Of a DNA stretch of 64,000 nucleotides, positions 36,137 through 44,576 are shown piece by piece (within the stretch, counting starts at the first letter, position 1; the number at the start of each line of letters is the position of its first letter). This stretch comes from JBCFBK01 sp038562555 (GTDB taxonomy: Bacteria; Bacteroidota; Bacteroidia; Bacteroidales; Prolixibacteraceae): assembly GCA_038562555.1 (NCBI GenBank), contig JBCFBK010000001.1, positions 124,001 to 188,000 of the forward strand, written 5' to 3'. The notes below the pieces were generated by a model. The model ran no database searches, had not been told where the DNA came from, and was given only the letters and a program-made list of their open reading frames with translations. A program made the translations under genes and the position numbers.

Positions 36137-37992
36137 TCAGCGGGATCTTTCCAGTCGCCGTTTTCACGGACAAGGCTTTCCAATTCAAAAACGGCATTTT
36201 CGAAGGGAATATTCCGTTTCATCAGGGTCTGTCCCTTATAGAGGCTGATCCGGCCGGGACCTGCTCCAACAAAACCATAGTCAACGTCTCCCATTTCACC
36301 CGGACCATTGACAACGCATCCCATAACACCGATTTTCAGGTGGCTCAAATGATTAAAATGGGCTTTGATCTTCTTGGTTGTTTCATGGAGATCGAATAAC
36401 GTTCTGCCACATCCCGGACAGGAAATAAATTCCGTTTTCGTAACCCGCATACGGCTGGCCTGAAGAATGGAAAAACTCAGGTCTTTCAGGTCTGTAAAGG
36501 TAATCGAATCACCCTGGTTGGTAATGCAGATCCCATCGCCGTAACCATCGATGAGCAGGCCTCCGATATCGACCGAAGCCTTTATTTGCAAATCTTCCAG
36601 ATGGCTTTCGTTATACGTTCTCATCAGGATCACCGGAACCTTCCAAATGTGCGACTCGAGTGTCATAAAGAAGGCCCTGAATTCAGCCAACGGATTCTTA
36701 TTGAAGCTTTCCAGGATCAAAACGGTTTTCCGGGTTTGCTTCAGCTTGGTAATTATTTCAGGATTGTCGGCCATAAAACGGTCGAACTCCATCTTGTTGG
36801 TCCGGATAAACTTCATTTGCCCCCAGTGACTTCCGCCGAACAAATATTCTTCGAGATCCAGAATCGGGAATGTATTTCCTTCCAGATCGAGGATATGGTC
36901 TTTGTCAATAAAATATTCGGGGATTTGTTTCCCGCGCATGGGCAAAATTTCCGAAAGGCTCCTGTTGCGAAGATCGGCCAGCACAACCGGCACCTGCTTT
37001 CCCCCCATGTTCATAACCGGCCTCACCGAACGCCTCTCATATTCAAACGGATTAATCTGAGCAAAAAGCGGAGCCTGAATCGGCTGATGTCCCTGGTAAG
37101 TCCTGATATGACTAATGAGTTTGCGGGCCACCGGTACCTCCTTTTCCGGGTCCTCGGTAAGGGAAACGCGAATCGTATCACCGATACCATCCGCCAAAAG
37201 GGCTCCTATACCAACAGCCGACTTGATCCGTCCGTCTTCTCCCTCTCCCGCCTCGGTCACGCCCAAATGCAGCGGGAATTCCATGTCTTCCTGCCGCATT
37301 CGCTTATTCATCATACGGACCGTATAAACCATCATGCGGGTATTGCTCGACTTAATCGAGATGACGACATCCCGGAAATCCACCTTTTTGCAAATACGAA
37401 GATACTCCATGACAGATTCGGCAATACCCGTCGGCGTATCTCCGTAACGGCTCATAATCCGGTCGGAGAGGGAACCATGGTTGGCTCCGATGCGAAGAGC
37501 GGTGTTGGTCTGCTTCAGCACTTCAAGAAAGGGAATAAATTGCTCTTCTATTTTCAGGAGCTCTTCCTTATATTCCTCATCGGTGTAAATATGATGTTCA
37601 AAGCGGGCTCTTTTGTCATAAAAATTTCCCGGATTAATCCGTACTTTCGAAATATATTTGGCCGCAATCTCGGCCAGGCGAGGATTGAAATGAATATCTG
37701 CGATTAACGGAGTCTCATATCCCCGGGATGCCAGTAACTGCTTGATGTTAATTAAATTTTCAGCGTCACTGATCCCTTTTACAGTGATCCGCACCAGGTC
37801 TGCCCCAGCTTTTATGATTCGGATGATCTGCTCTACAGTAGATTCAGTATCACTGGTGTCGGTATCGGTCATGGACTGAATACGGATCGGGTAATCCCCA
37901 CCAACGGCTACCTGCCCAATATGAACAGTAATCGTGTGCTGACGCTGATATCGTGTTAAATCTTTTACGTAGTTAAAGTTCCCTTCTTCCAT
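36127..37992 (-). CDS. ispG: 4-hydroxy-3-methylbut-2-enyl diphosphate synthase (three-domain type)
   Basis: About 621 residues from ATG 37992 (MEEGNFNYVKDLTRY). The upstream in-frame Met at 38055 adds a hydrophobic stretch not expected for a cytoplasmic enzyme. It converts methylerythritol cyclodiphosphate to HMBPP in the MEP isoprenoid pathway. It has the TIM barrel (IQSMTDTDT, ADIHFNPRLA, INPGNFYDK), the extra middle domain seen in Bacteroidota, Chlamydia and plants, and the C-terminal Fe-S domain with SCPGCGRT and GCVVNGPGEM. The C-terminus (PADSY) and stop fall in a heptad repeat. Confidence 0.95.
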   Translation of the reverse strand: MEEGNFNYVKDLTRYQRQHTITVHIGQVAVGGDYPIRIQSMTDTDTSDTESTVEQIIRIIKAGADLVRITVKGISDAENLINIKQLLASRGYETPLIADIHFNPRLAEIAAKYISKVRINPGNFYDKRARFEHHIYTDEEYKEELLKIEEQFIPFLEVLKQTNTALRIGANHGSLSDRIMSRYGDTPTGIAESVMEYLRICKKVDFRDVVISIKSSNTRMMVYTVRMMNKRMRQEDMEFPLHLGVTEAGEGEDGRIKSAVGIGALLADGIGDTIRVSLTEDPEKEVPVARKLISHIRTYQGHQPIQAPLFAQINPFEYERRSVRPVMNMGGKQVPVVLADLRNRSLSEILPMRGKQIPEYFIDKDHILDLEGNTFPILDLEEYLFGGSHWGQMKFIRTNKMEFDRFMADNPEIITKLKQTRKTVLILESFNKNPLAEFRAFFMTLESHIWKVPVILMRTYNESHLEDLQIKASVDIGGLLIDGYGDGICITNQGDSITFTDLKDLSFSILQASRMRVTKTEFISCPGCGRTLFDLHETTKKIKAHFNHLSHLKIGVMGCVVNGPGEMGDVDYGFVGAGPGRISLYKGQTLMKRNIPFENAVFELESLVRENGDWKDPADSY

Positions 37993-38145
37993 CTCAGTCG
38001 TGTAATTTTTAGCGAGCCACAAAGTTAAATTAAAGTTAACAAATAAAAAAAGCAAACTTGAATTTAAACGCCAATTTTCTATTCCTTTCCAGGATGCCGA
38101 TACACAGACGATTAACCGCAGGCAGGATTAAAATTATCCTCTCCA

Positions 38146-38176
38146 TTTGGTGTTCCGCAAAAAGATGTTACTTTTG
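38146..38176 (+). promoter_or_regulatory. Full promoter for metK (-33 TTTG, -7 TACTTTTG)
   Basis: TTTG at 38146-38149 and TACTTTTG at 38169-38176 with a 19-bp spacer fit the Bacteroidota sigma-A consensus TTTG-N19-TAnnTTTG exactly. The start of transcription is expected near 38181-38184, leaving a leader of about 160 nt. Confidence 0.75.
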
Positions 38177-38186
38177 CTAAAAGTAA

Positions 38187-38319
38187 TTGTGGAGAAATTT
38201 GAGATTGATTGCAACCACAGAAAAAAATGCTAAAGCAATCGCTTTATCTTTTCTACTCTTTTCATTCAATCCATCCACAAAATTGTTAAACCGGAATCGT
38301 GTATGATCGCCGATTATAC
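38187..38319 (+). ncRNA. Structured metK leader, candidate regulatory RNA
   Basis: The 350-base gap between ispG and metK holds this structure. TTGTGGA (38187-38193) pairs with TCCACAA (38274-38280). GATTGATTG (38203-38211) pairs with CATTCAATC (38263-38271) with one mismatch. Between them lies a perfect hairpin TAAAGC-AATC-GCTTTA (38231-38246). TGTGG of the first arm can instead pair with CCACA at 38215-38219, giving two exclusive folds. A separate 8-bp hairpin (38301-38308 with 38312-38319) follows, 22 bases before the ATG. The position suggests SAM-responsive control, which is inference; I could not match it to a known SAM riboswitch class. Confidence 0.45.
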
Positions 38320-38341
38320 AGGTTCATCAACATTAACGAAA

Positions 38342-39598
38342 ATGAGTTATCTTTTCACAAGTGAATCGGTATCGGAAGGGCATCCCGATAAAGTTTCTGA
38401 CCAGATTTCAGATGCCTTACTGGATGAGTTTTTGGCTTTCGACCCGGCTTCGAAAGTAGCCATTGAAACTCTCGTAACCACCGGGCAGGTTGTATTGGCA
38501 GGCGAGGTTAAATCGCAGACTTACATCGATGTGCAGGAAATTACCCGGAAGGTGATTAACGATATCGGCTATACAAAGGCAGCTTACCGTTTTGACGGCG
38601 ATTCGTGCGGGGTTCTTTCGGCCATTCATGAACAAAGTCCGGATATCAACCGGGGAGTTGTGAAGGCCGACAAAATGGACCAGGGAGCCGGTGACCAGGG
38701 AATGATGTTTGGGTATGCGTCCAGGGAAACCGATCATTACATGCCACTTCCCCTGGAATTATCGCACCTGATTCTTTTGGAACTTGCCGTCATTCGTCGT
38801 GAAGAAAAGGAAATGCTGTACCTGCGTCCCGATTCAAAGTCACAGGTAACCATCGAATACGACGACGACAATTCTCCCGCGCGGGTCCATACCATTGTCG
38901 TTTCAACCCAGCATGATGAGTTTGACGAGGATGAAGCAATGCTGGCTAAAATTAAGGACGATGTTATCCACATCCTCATTCCGCGGGTGATCGCGAAATT
39001 GCCGGTAAGGGTTCAGCAACTTTTTGGAGACGATATTATTTACCATGTCAATCCGACAGGAAAATTCGTCATTGGCGGCCCTCATGGCGATACCGGCTTA
39101 ACAGGCCGGAAGATCATCGTTGATACCTACGGCGGAAAAGGAGCACACGGCGGCGGCGCTTTCTCAGGCAAAGACCCCTCAAAGGTTGACCGTTCGGCCG
39201 CTTATGCCGCCCGACACATTGCCAAGAACCTGGTAGCGGCCGGAGTAACCGATGAAGTTTTGGTTCAGTTGGCCTATGCCATCGGCGTTGCCAAACCACT
39301 CGGCGTTTATGTGAATACATACGGCAAGGCAAATGTAAAGTTGGATGACGGCCAAATTGCCACGAAAGTCTCCGAAATTTTCGATCTCCGCCCGGCAGCT
39401 ATCGAGGCCAGGCTCAAGCTGCGCAATCCCATTTACCGAGAAACAGCCGCTTACGGGCACATGGGACGGGAGCCGCAATTCAAAACGAAGGTCTTCGAAT
39501 CGCCATACAGTGGCCGGGTCGAGCTGGAAGTTGAGCTGTTTACCTGGGAGAAGCTGGATTATGTCGACCAGATCAGGCAAAGCTTTAAATTAGTATAA
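38342..39598 (+). CDS. metK: S-adenosylmethionine synthase
   Basis: Makes SAM from methionine and ATP. About 418 residues from ATG 38342, giving the standard N-terminus MSYLFTSESVSEGHPDK. The in-frame ATG 38303 lies inside a leader hairpin and is rejected. The conserved motifs GAGDQGMMFGYA and GGGAFSGKDPSKVDRSAAY (the P-loop-like GGGAFSGKD) are present. A small insertion after residue 170 is typical of Bacteroidota. Strong promoter and terminator flank it. Confidence 0.97.
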   Translation: MSYLFTSESVSEGHPDKVSDQISDALLDEFLAFDPASKVAIETLVTTGQVVLAGEVKSQTYIDVQEITRKVINDIGYTKAAYRFDGDSCGVLSAIHEQSPDINRGVVKADKMDQGAGDQGMMFGYASRETDHYMPLPLELSHLILLELAVIRREEKEMLYLRPDSKSQVTIEYDDDNSPARVHTIVVSTQHDEFDEDEAMLAKIKDDVIHILIPRVIAKLPVRVQQLFGDDIIYHVNPTGKFVIGGPHGDTGLTGRKIIVDTYGGKGAHGGGAFSGKDPSKVDRSAAYAARHIAKNLVAAGVTDEVLVQLAYAIGVAKPLGVYVNTYGKANVKLDDGQIATKVSEIFDLRPAAIEARLKLRNPIYRETAAYGHMGREPQFKTKVFESPYSGRVELEVELFTWEKLDYVDQIRQSFKLV

Positions 39599-39610
39599 AA
39601 ATCAGTCAGC

Positions 39611-39642
39611 AAGGCTGTCCGGACGACCGGGCAGCCTTTTTT
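39611..39642 (+). terminator. Rho-independent terminator after metK
   Basis: 12-bp stem (AAGGCTGTCCGG, 39611-39622; CCGGGCAGCCTT, 39627-39638; one G-T pair) with a 4-base loop and a T-run. Confidence 0.9.
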
Positions 39643-39738
39643 ATGTAATAATTTTGTAATAAATTTAAAAGTTTGGTTTTCAGATGTTCATGCATATTAT
39701 TGCTTACCGGAAGATTTAAAAAATTAAATATTTAATCG

Positions 39739-39787
39739 TTTTGTAATTTTTTTTTAACCGGCCTGTAATGATTATGGTGTTCTTTTG
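39739..39787 (+). promoter_or_regulatory. Pho-box-like direct repeats and -7 element before the porin gene
   Basis: TTGTAAT (39741-39747), TTTTAAC (39752-39758) and CTGTAAT (39763-39769) lie at exact 11-bp spacing, like the CTGTCAT-type repeats bound by PhoB. A -7-like TTCTTTTG at 39780-39787 begins 11 bp after the last repeat, the placement expected when PhoB replaces the upstream promoter box. A further TTTGTAAT lies at 39653-39660. Confidence 0.45.
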
Positions 39788-39820
39788 TTCGAAATTTAAA
39801 GCGAATAGAATCTTAAGTAT

Positions 39821-40804
39821 ATGAAGCGTACCGGCGTGTTCACAATGATAATGCTTTGGGCAGGCTTAATTGCTCAAAGTCAGACAACGGAAGAATTTAA
39901 ACCAGGTGGAAAGCCCCTTATGAGAGTATACAGTAATTTTCACACAACTTTTTCTGATGGTGAGTCAGTTTCCGCCTTTGAACTTACCCGTGTTTACCTG
40001 GGCTATGCGTATCAGTTCAGTGAAAATTTCTCCGCTCTGGCAAACATCGATGTGGCCGATCCCGGCGTCGGCGGACTCGAAATGACGGCCTTCGTGAAAA
40101 ATGCCTACCTTAATTATAAAACAGACGAGCTGAATATTTTCTTTGGGATGATCCCAACCACCCAGTTCAAGATTCAGGAAGCGTTTTGGAGATACCGTTA
40201 TATCGAAAAATCCTATCAGGACGCCTATGATTTTAATTCCAGCGCCGATCTGGGAGTCAGCATGGCCTACAAACTAACTAAATTTCTAAGTGCAGACATG
40301 ATAATAGCTAATGGTGAAGGTTATAAAAAGCTGCAATCGGACAGTGTGCTCAGAACAGGCTTCGGAGTAACAGTCGAGCCTACGGATAAGCTGACCGGCC
40401 GGATGTATTATGACTTCAGCTCGAAAGCGACTACCTATTCGTCGCTGGCATTTTTTGCCGGTTATGCCGGTGAAAAGCTGAGCATTGCCGCTGAGTATAA
40501 CCGCCAAACGAATTACCGTTTTCTGGAGGATCACGACTTGTCCGGACCGTCGTTCTACGGCACATTATGTGTGTCAAAAAAAATTAACCTGTTTGCCCGC
40601 TATGATAAATTAATTTCGAACATGGTTTCAGGGACTGAGGCGGACTGGAACGTGGCCAACGATGGCGAGCTTTACATGGCAGGCTTTGAATTTAACCCGG
40701 TAAAAGGCGTAAAGCTGGCGCCTAATTTCCGGGGCTGGAGTCCTGCCGCGGCAGGAGAGCCTTTCAGCAGTTCGTTCTTTTTAAACTGTGAGTTTAAATT
40801 ATAA
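39821..40804 (+). CDS. Outer-membrane porin of the phosphate operon
   Basis: 327 residues with a signal peptide (GVFTMIMLWAGLIAQSQ). The mature part is all beta, rich in Tyr, Phe and Gly with alternating strands, and ends in the outer-membrane signature CEFKL. It resembles small phosphate-selective porin-like or OprO/OprP-type barrels. Position first in the operon before pstS, behind Pho-box-like repeats, supports phosphate import. The family assignment is by pattern and place, not by a diagnostic motif. Confidence 0.7.
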   Translation: MKRTGVFTMIMLWAGLIAQSQTTEEFKPGGKPLMRVYSNFHTTFSDGESVSAFELTRVYLGYAYQFSENFSALANIDVADPGVGGLEMTAFVKNAYLNYKTDELNIFFGMIPTTQFKIQEAFWRYRYIEKSYQDAYDFNSSADLGVSMAYKLTKFLSADMIIANGEGYKKLQSDSVLRTGFGVTVEPTDKLTGRMYYDFSSKATTYSSLAFFAGYAGEKLSIAAEYNRQTNYRFLEDHDLSGPSFYGTLCVSKKINLFARYDKLISNMVSGTEADWNVANDGELYMAGFEFNPVKGVKLAPNFRGWSPAAAGEPFSSSFFLNCEFKL

Positions 40805-40870
40805 CCGAAAAAAGCACGTCATTTTAAGTACCTGCCCTCCTATTTGTAAAACATAAAAAAAAGGATAAAC

Positions 40871-41938
40871 ATGAAAGTCATCTTAACTATTGTCCTGGCT
40901 GCCGTACTCTTTACGGCGTGTCAAAATGCGGCAAAGAAGGCGGAAAACACAGCTAATGGCAGCAGCCAAAGCCTTACCGCTGCCGGTGCAACCTTTCCGC
41001 TCCCTTTTTACAACATGGTTTTTAAAAACTACACCAAAGAGACCGGTGTACAGGTAACCTATGGCGGAATCGGATCGGGCGGAGGTATTCGCAGTCTGAA
41101 AGACCGGATCGTCGATTTCGGGGCCACCGATGCTTTCCTGACCGATGCCCAGCAAAAGGAAATGCCTGCGGAGGTTGTTCACATTCCTGCCTGCATCGGC
41201 GCTGTCGTCATTGCATACAATCTGGCGGGAGTAGAGGACCTGAATCTGTCGAACGCGCTGCTCGAAAAGATCTTCCTGGGCGAGGTAACCAAATGGAATG
41301 ACCCGCTTATCAAAAAAGACAATCCTGAAGCCACTCTTCCCGATCAGGCCATCACGGTGGTACATCGGTCGGATGGCAGCGGAACAACCCACATTTTCAG
41401 CGACTATATGAGTAAGATCAGCGAAAAATGGAGCAATCAGGTTGGAACAGGAAAGTCGCTGAAATGGCCTGTGGGCATGGGTGCCAAGGGAAACCCGGGC
41501 GTAGCGGGAACAATCAGCCAGACGCCGGGAACAATCGGATATATTGGTTCTGAATTTGCGTTTGCACAAAAAATACAGACGGCCCGCGTCCAAAACAGCA
41601 AGGGTGAATTTATCCGGCCTGACCTGGCCAGCATCAGTGCAGCAGCAAAAGGAGATATCCCTGCCGATACCCGGGTCATGCTGACCAATTCAGCCGATTC
41701 TGCCTCCTATCCGATCAGCGGTTTTACGTGGATCATCCTGTACAAGGAACAAGCATATGGCGATCGCAGCAGTGAGCAGGCGCTTGAAACCGTAAAACTG
41801 CTCGACTGGCTGGTGAGTGAAAAGGCGCAGGGAGAAGCTGCAAAGGTCCATTACGCCCCGCTGCCTGAGGATGCTGTTGCAAAAGCTAAGGCAGTGCTGC
41901 GCAGTGTTACTTACAAAGGCGAAACATTATTAAAATAA
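40871..41938 (+). CDS. pstS: Phosphate ABC transporter substrate-binding lipoprotein
   Basis: 355 residues, lipoprotein signal with Cys in LFTACQN. The phosphate site is classical: LTAAGATFPLPFY, GSGGGIRSLKDR, DFGATDAFL and HRSDGSGTTHIF. Captures inorganic phosphate in the periplasm and delivers it to PstCA. 66 bp after the porin and 13 bp before pstC, probably one transcript. Confidence 0.96.
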   Translation: MKVILTIVLAAVLFTACQNAAKKAENTANGSSQSLTAAGATFPLPFYNMVFKNYTKETGVQVTYGGIGSGGGIRSLKDRIVDFGATDAFLTDAQQKEMPAEVVHIPACIGAVVIAYNLAGVEDLNLSNALLEKIFLGEVTKWNDPLIKKDNPEATLPDQAITVVHRSDGSGTTHIFSDYMSKISEKWSNQVGTGKSLKWPVGMGAKGNPGVAGTISQTPGTIGYIGSEFAFAQKIQTARVQNSKGEFIRPDLASISAAAKGDIPADTRVMLTNSADSASYPISGFTWIILYKEQAYGDRSSEQALETVKLLDWLVSEKAQGEAAKVHYAPLPEDAVAKAKAVLRSVTYKGETLLK

Positions 41939-41951
41939 CCTTTGGAGAATC

Positions 41952-42809
41952 ATGCCCGGCAGCGATAAAATAACCAAATGGATCTTATCCCTCGCCGCCT
42001 TTCTGATACTTCTGCTGGCGGCCGGAATGATCTTATCCCTCGTGGAAGGGTCCATTCCTTCTTTTAAGGCATTCGGACTGAAATTCATCATTTCAGGTCA
42101 ATGGGACCCAACAGAAGGAAAAGAAGACTATGGGGCGCTGCCATTTATCGTTGGTACCCTGATGACCTCCGTTGCTGCGTTGATCATCAGCCTCCCGCTT
42201 TCTTTTTCAACCTCTCTTTTCCTGGGAGAATATTTCCGGGGAACACGGGTGGCCCGCATCCTGGGCCTGCTGGTTGACTTACTTGCCGGTATTCCTTCGA
42301 TCGTCTATGGTTTATGGGGGTTCTATGTATTACGTCCGCTGCTGGTTGATATGGGCCTCAACAACCAGGGTTACGGGATTCTTACATCCAGTCTGATCCT
42401 GGCTGTTATGATCATCCCCTATGCCACTTCCCTGAGCAATGAAATTATTGCCATGGTGCCGAACGACCTGAAGGAAGCGGCCTATTCCCTCGGGGCCACC
42501 AGGCTTGAAGTCATCCAGACTGTTACCGTTCCCAACGCCCGCTCAGGCATAATTGCCGGCTATATCCTGGCCTTTGGAAGAGCGCTGGGGGAAACAATGG
42601 CAGTGACCATGCTCATTGGAAATACCAACATCATTCCCCATGGCTTTTTCTCGACCGGAAATACGATGGCCAGCGTTATTGCCAACCAGTTTGGAGAGGC
42701 CGAAGGACTGAAACTTAGTTCACTGATCGCTATCGGCCTGTTGTTGTTCCTGATTACCGGAATTGTAAACGGGATCGGAAAACTGATCATAAAGAAGATG
42801 ACGTCGTAA
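41952..42809 (+). CDS. pstC: Phosphate ABC transporter permease PstC
   Basis: 285 residues with six hydrophobic spans. The substrate-coupling loop EAAYSLGATRLEVIQTVTVPNA is the BPD-transport permease motif that contacts PstB. Forms the membrane channel with PstA. Followed by a heptad repeat array that separates it from pstA within the operon. Confidence 0.95.
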   Translation: MPGSDKITKWILSLAAFLILLLAAGMILSLVEGSIPSFKAFGLKFIISGQWDPTEGKEDYGALPFIVGTLMTSVAALIISLPLSFSTSLFLGEYFRGTRVARILGLLVDLLAGIPSIVYGLWGFYVLRPLLVDMGLNNQGYGILTSSLILAVMIIPYATSLSNEIIAMVPNDLKEAAYSLGATRLEVIQTVTVPNARSGIIAGYILAFGRALGETMAVTMLIGNTNIIPHGFFSTGNTMASVIANQFGEAEGLKLSSLIAIGLLLFLITGIVNGIGKLIIKKMTS

Positions 42810-42815
42810 GCCAGG

Positions 42816-42843
42816 AAGCTGTTAGCTATTAGCCTTAAGCTTT
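42816..42843. repeat. Heptad repeat array (TAGCTAT type) inside the pst operon
   Basis: Four 7-base units (AAGCTGT, TAGCTAT, TAGCCTT, AAGCTTT) occupy most of the short gap between the pstC stop and the pstA start. Confidence 0.6.
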
Positions 42844-42873
42844 TGGAGTCTTAACAATTTGACAACTTTTTCA

Positions 42874-43761
42874 ATGGATATCGCCGAGAAAATAACATAC
42901 AGAGACCGAACGGCTTTCAGATTGCTGAAGGACAAATCGACCATGATCATGGTGGTTGTTCTCTCGCTGCTGACGGCCTCACCGATCATCCTGATCATTT
43001 ATAAACTGATCGCCGAAGGATACCGGCAGATTAGTCTCAGCTTTCTTATTGAAAACACACCCGATACCTTTGCGGCCATGACCGCCATAGCCGCCGGCGA
43101 AAAAATTCCCGGGGGGATTGCCAACGGAATTGTCGGAACCCTCCTGATGGTTGTCATGGCCGCCGTCCTCGCCATTCCCGTTGGGGTAATGACAGGCATT
43201 TACCTTTATGAAAATCAGGGAAAATTTCTGACTAACCTGACCCGGAATGTTTCCGATGTCCTGCAAGGGGTTCCTTCGATTGTACTGGGGTTGATTTCTT
43301 ACCTGTGGATTGTCAAAAATATAACCATGGGCTTTTCGGCGCTCGCGGGAAGCGTCTCCCTGTCGATCATGATGCTTCCGATGATTGTGCGTTCGACGGA
43401 AGAAACCCTGAAAATGATCCCGGTAACGCTGAAAGAAGCAGCTTTGGCCCTGGGCACTCCTTATTATAAAGTTATTCTGCGGGTGTTGATCCCCACCGGG
43501 TTTAGCGGACTGTTGACCGGTATTTTACTGGGCATTTCGAGGATACTCGGCGAAACTGCTCCACTGATGCTGACAGCGCTTGGCAGCAATGTCATTAACC
43601 TCAACATTACGGAACCTGCAAGTGCCATCCCTCTGCTCATATGGGAGTTTTATAACGACCCCAACATGATCGGCCTGATCTGGAGTTCTTCACTGCTGCT
43701 CATGATCATGATCCTGTTTCTCAACATTGTTTCCAGGCAGATCGCTGCTAAAAGAAAATAA
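42874..43761 (+). CDS. pstA: Phosphate ABC transporter permease PstA
   Basis: About 295 residues from ATG 42874 (MDIAEKITYRDR); TTG 42859 is an alternative in-frame start. Six hydrophobic spans and the coupling motif KEAALALGTPYYKVILRVLIP mark it as PstA. It pairs with PstC. Ends 2 bp before pstB. Confidence 0.95.
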   Translation: MDIAEKITYRDRTAFRLLKDKSTMIMVVVLSLLTASPIILIIYKLIAEGYRQISLSFLIENTPDTFAAMTAIAAGEKIPGGIANGIVGTLLMVVMAAVLAIPVGVMTGIYLYENQGKFLTNLTRNVSDVLQGVPSIVLGLISYLWIVKNITMGFSALAGSVSLSIMMLPMIVRSTEETLKMIPVTLKEAALALGTPYYKVILRVLIPTGFSGLLTGILLGISRILGETAPLMLTALGSNVINLNITEPASAIPLLIWEFYNDPNMIGLIWSSSLLLMIMILFLNIVSRQIAAKRK

Positions 43762-43763
43762 CC

Positions 43764-44546
43764 ATGACCATAACGAATATTGCTGAAATAAAAAATCCTG
43801 CGCTCTCCATCCGGAACCTTTCGGTTGCGTACGACAAAAACCATGCTGTTAAAAACGTTTCGGTCGATATCCGGAAAAACTCAGTTACCGCGATTATGGG
43901 GCCTTCAGGCTGCGGTAAAAGCACCCTGTTGCGCGCGTTAAACCGGATGCATGAACTGTATGAGAATATTACGATTGAAGGTGAGGTACTCATGCACGAC
44001 CAAAACATCTTCGAAATGCCGGCCATCAAACTACGACGGAAAATGGGGATGGTCTTCCAACGGCCCAATCCTTTTCCAACCATGAGCATCTACGATAATG
44101 TCATCGCCGGGTATAAACTGAACGGCATCAGTCTGAAGAAAAAAGAACGGGATGAGATCGTCGAACGTTCACTGCACGATGTAACCCTTTGGAAAGAAGT
44201 CAAAGATTCGCTTCATCAGAAAGGCAATTTCCTGTCGGGCGGACAGCAACAGCGGTTATGTATTGCCCGGGCTCTGGCCTTTAATCCGGAGATTATCCTG
44301 CTCGACGAACCGACTTCGGCCCTTGACCCGATTGCCACTTCAAAAATTGAAGACCTGCTGGTTGAACTGAAAGAACACTATACCATTATTCTGGTGACCC
44401 ATAACATGTCGCAGGCGGCAAGAATTTCAGATTACTCTTTATTTATGTATCTTGGTGAGTTAGTCGAATACGGCAAAACCAAGAATTTGTTTACTAATCC
44501 GAAAGACCCGCGGACCGAACAATACCTGACGGGGAAATTTGGTTAG
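43764..44546 (+). CDS. pstB: Phosphate ABC transporter ATP-binding protein
   Basis: 260 residues. Walker A is MGPSGCGKSTLLR, the signature is LSGGQQQRLCIARAL, Walker B is IILLDEPTSALD and the switch His is in LVTHNM. The PstB-specific MGMVFQRPNPFPTMSIYDNV is present. Powers phosphate import at the inner membrane. Start is 2 bp after pstA, and phoU follows after 30 bp. Confidence 0.97.
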   Translation: MTITNIAEIKNPALSIRNLSVAYDKNHAVKNVSVDIRKNSVTAIMGPSGCGKSTLLRALNRMHELYENITIEGEVLMHDQNIFEMPAIKLRRKMGMVFQRPNPFPTMSIYDNVIAGYKLNGISLKKKERDEIVERSLHDVTLWKEVKDSLHQKGNFLSGGQQQRLCIARALAFNPEIILLDEPTSALDPIATSKIEDLLVELKEHYTIILVTHNMSQAARISDYSLFMYLGELVEYGKTKNLFTNPKDPRTEQYLTGKFG

Positions 44547-44576
44547 TCTGTATTTAAAAATTAAAACAACACAACC

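Noticed and set aside
36586..37707. 373-residue open frame antisense to ispG
   Set aside because: It mirrors a well-supported ispG gene; composition and lack of motifs mark it as a shadow.
38187..38280. Known SAM-II riboswitch in the metK leader
   Set aside because: The GCTAAAG stretch is only loosely like the SAM-II core and the pairing scheme differs; kept as an unclassified structured leader.
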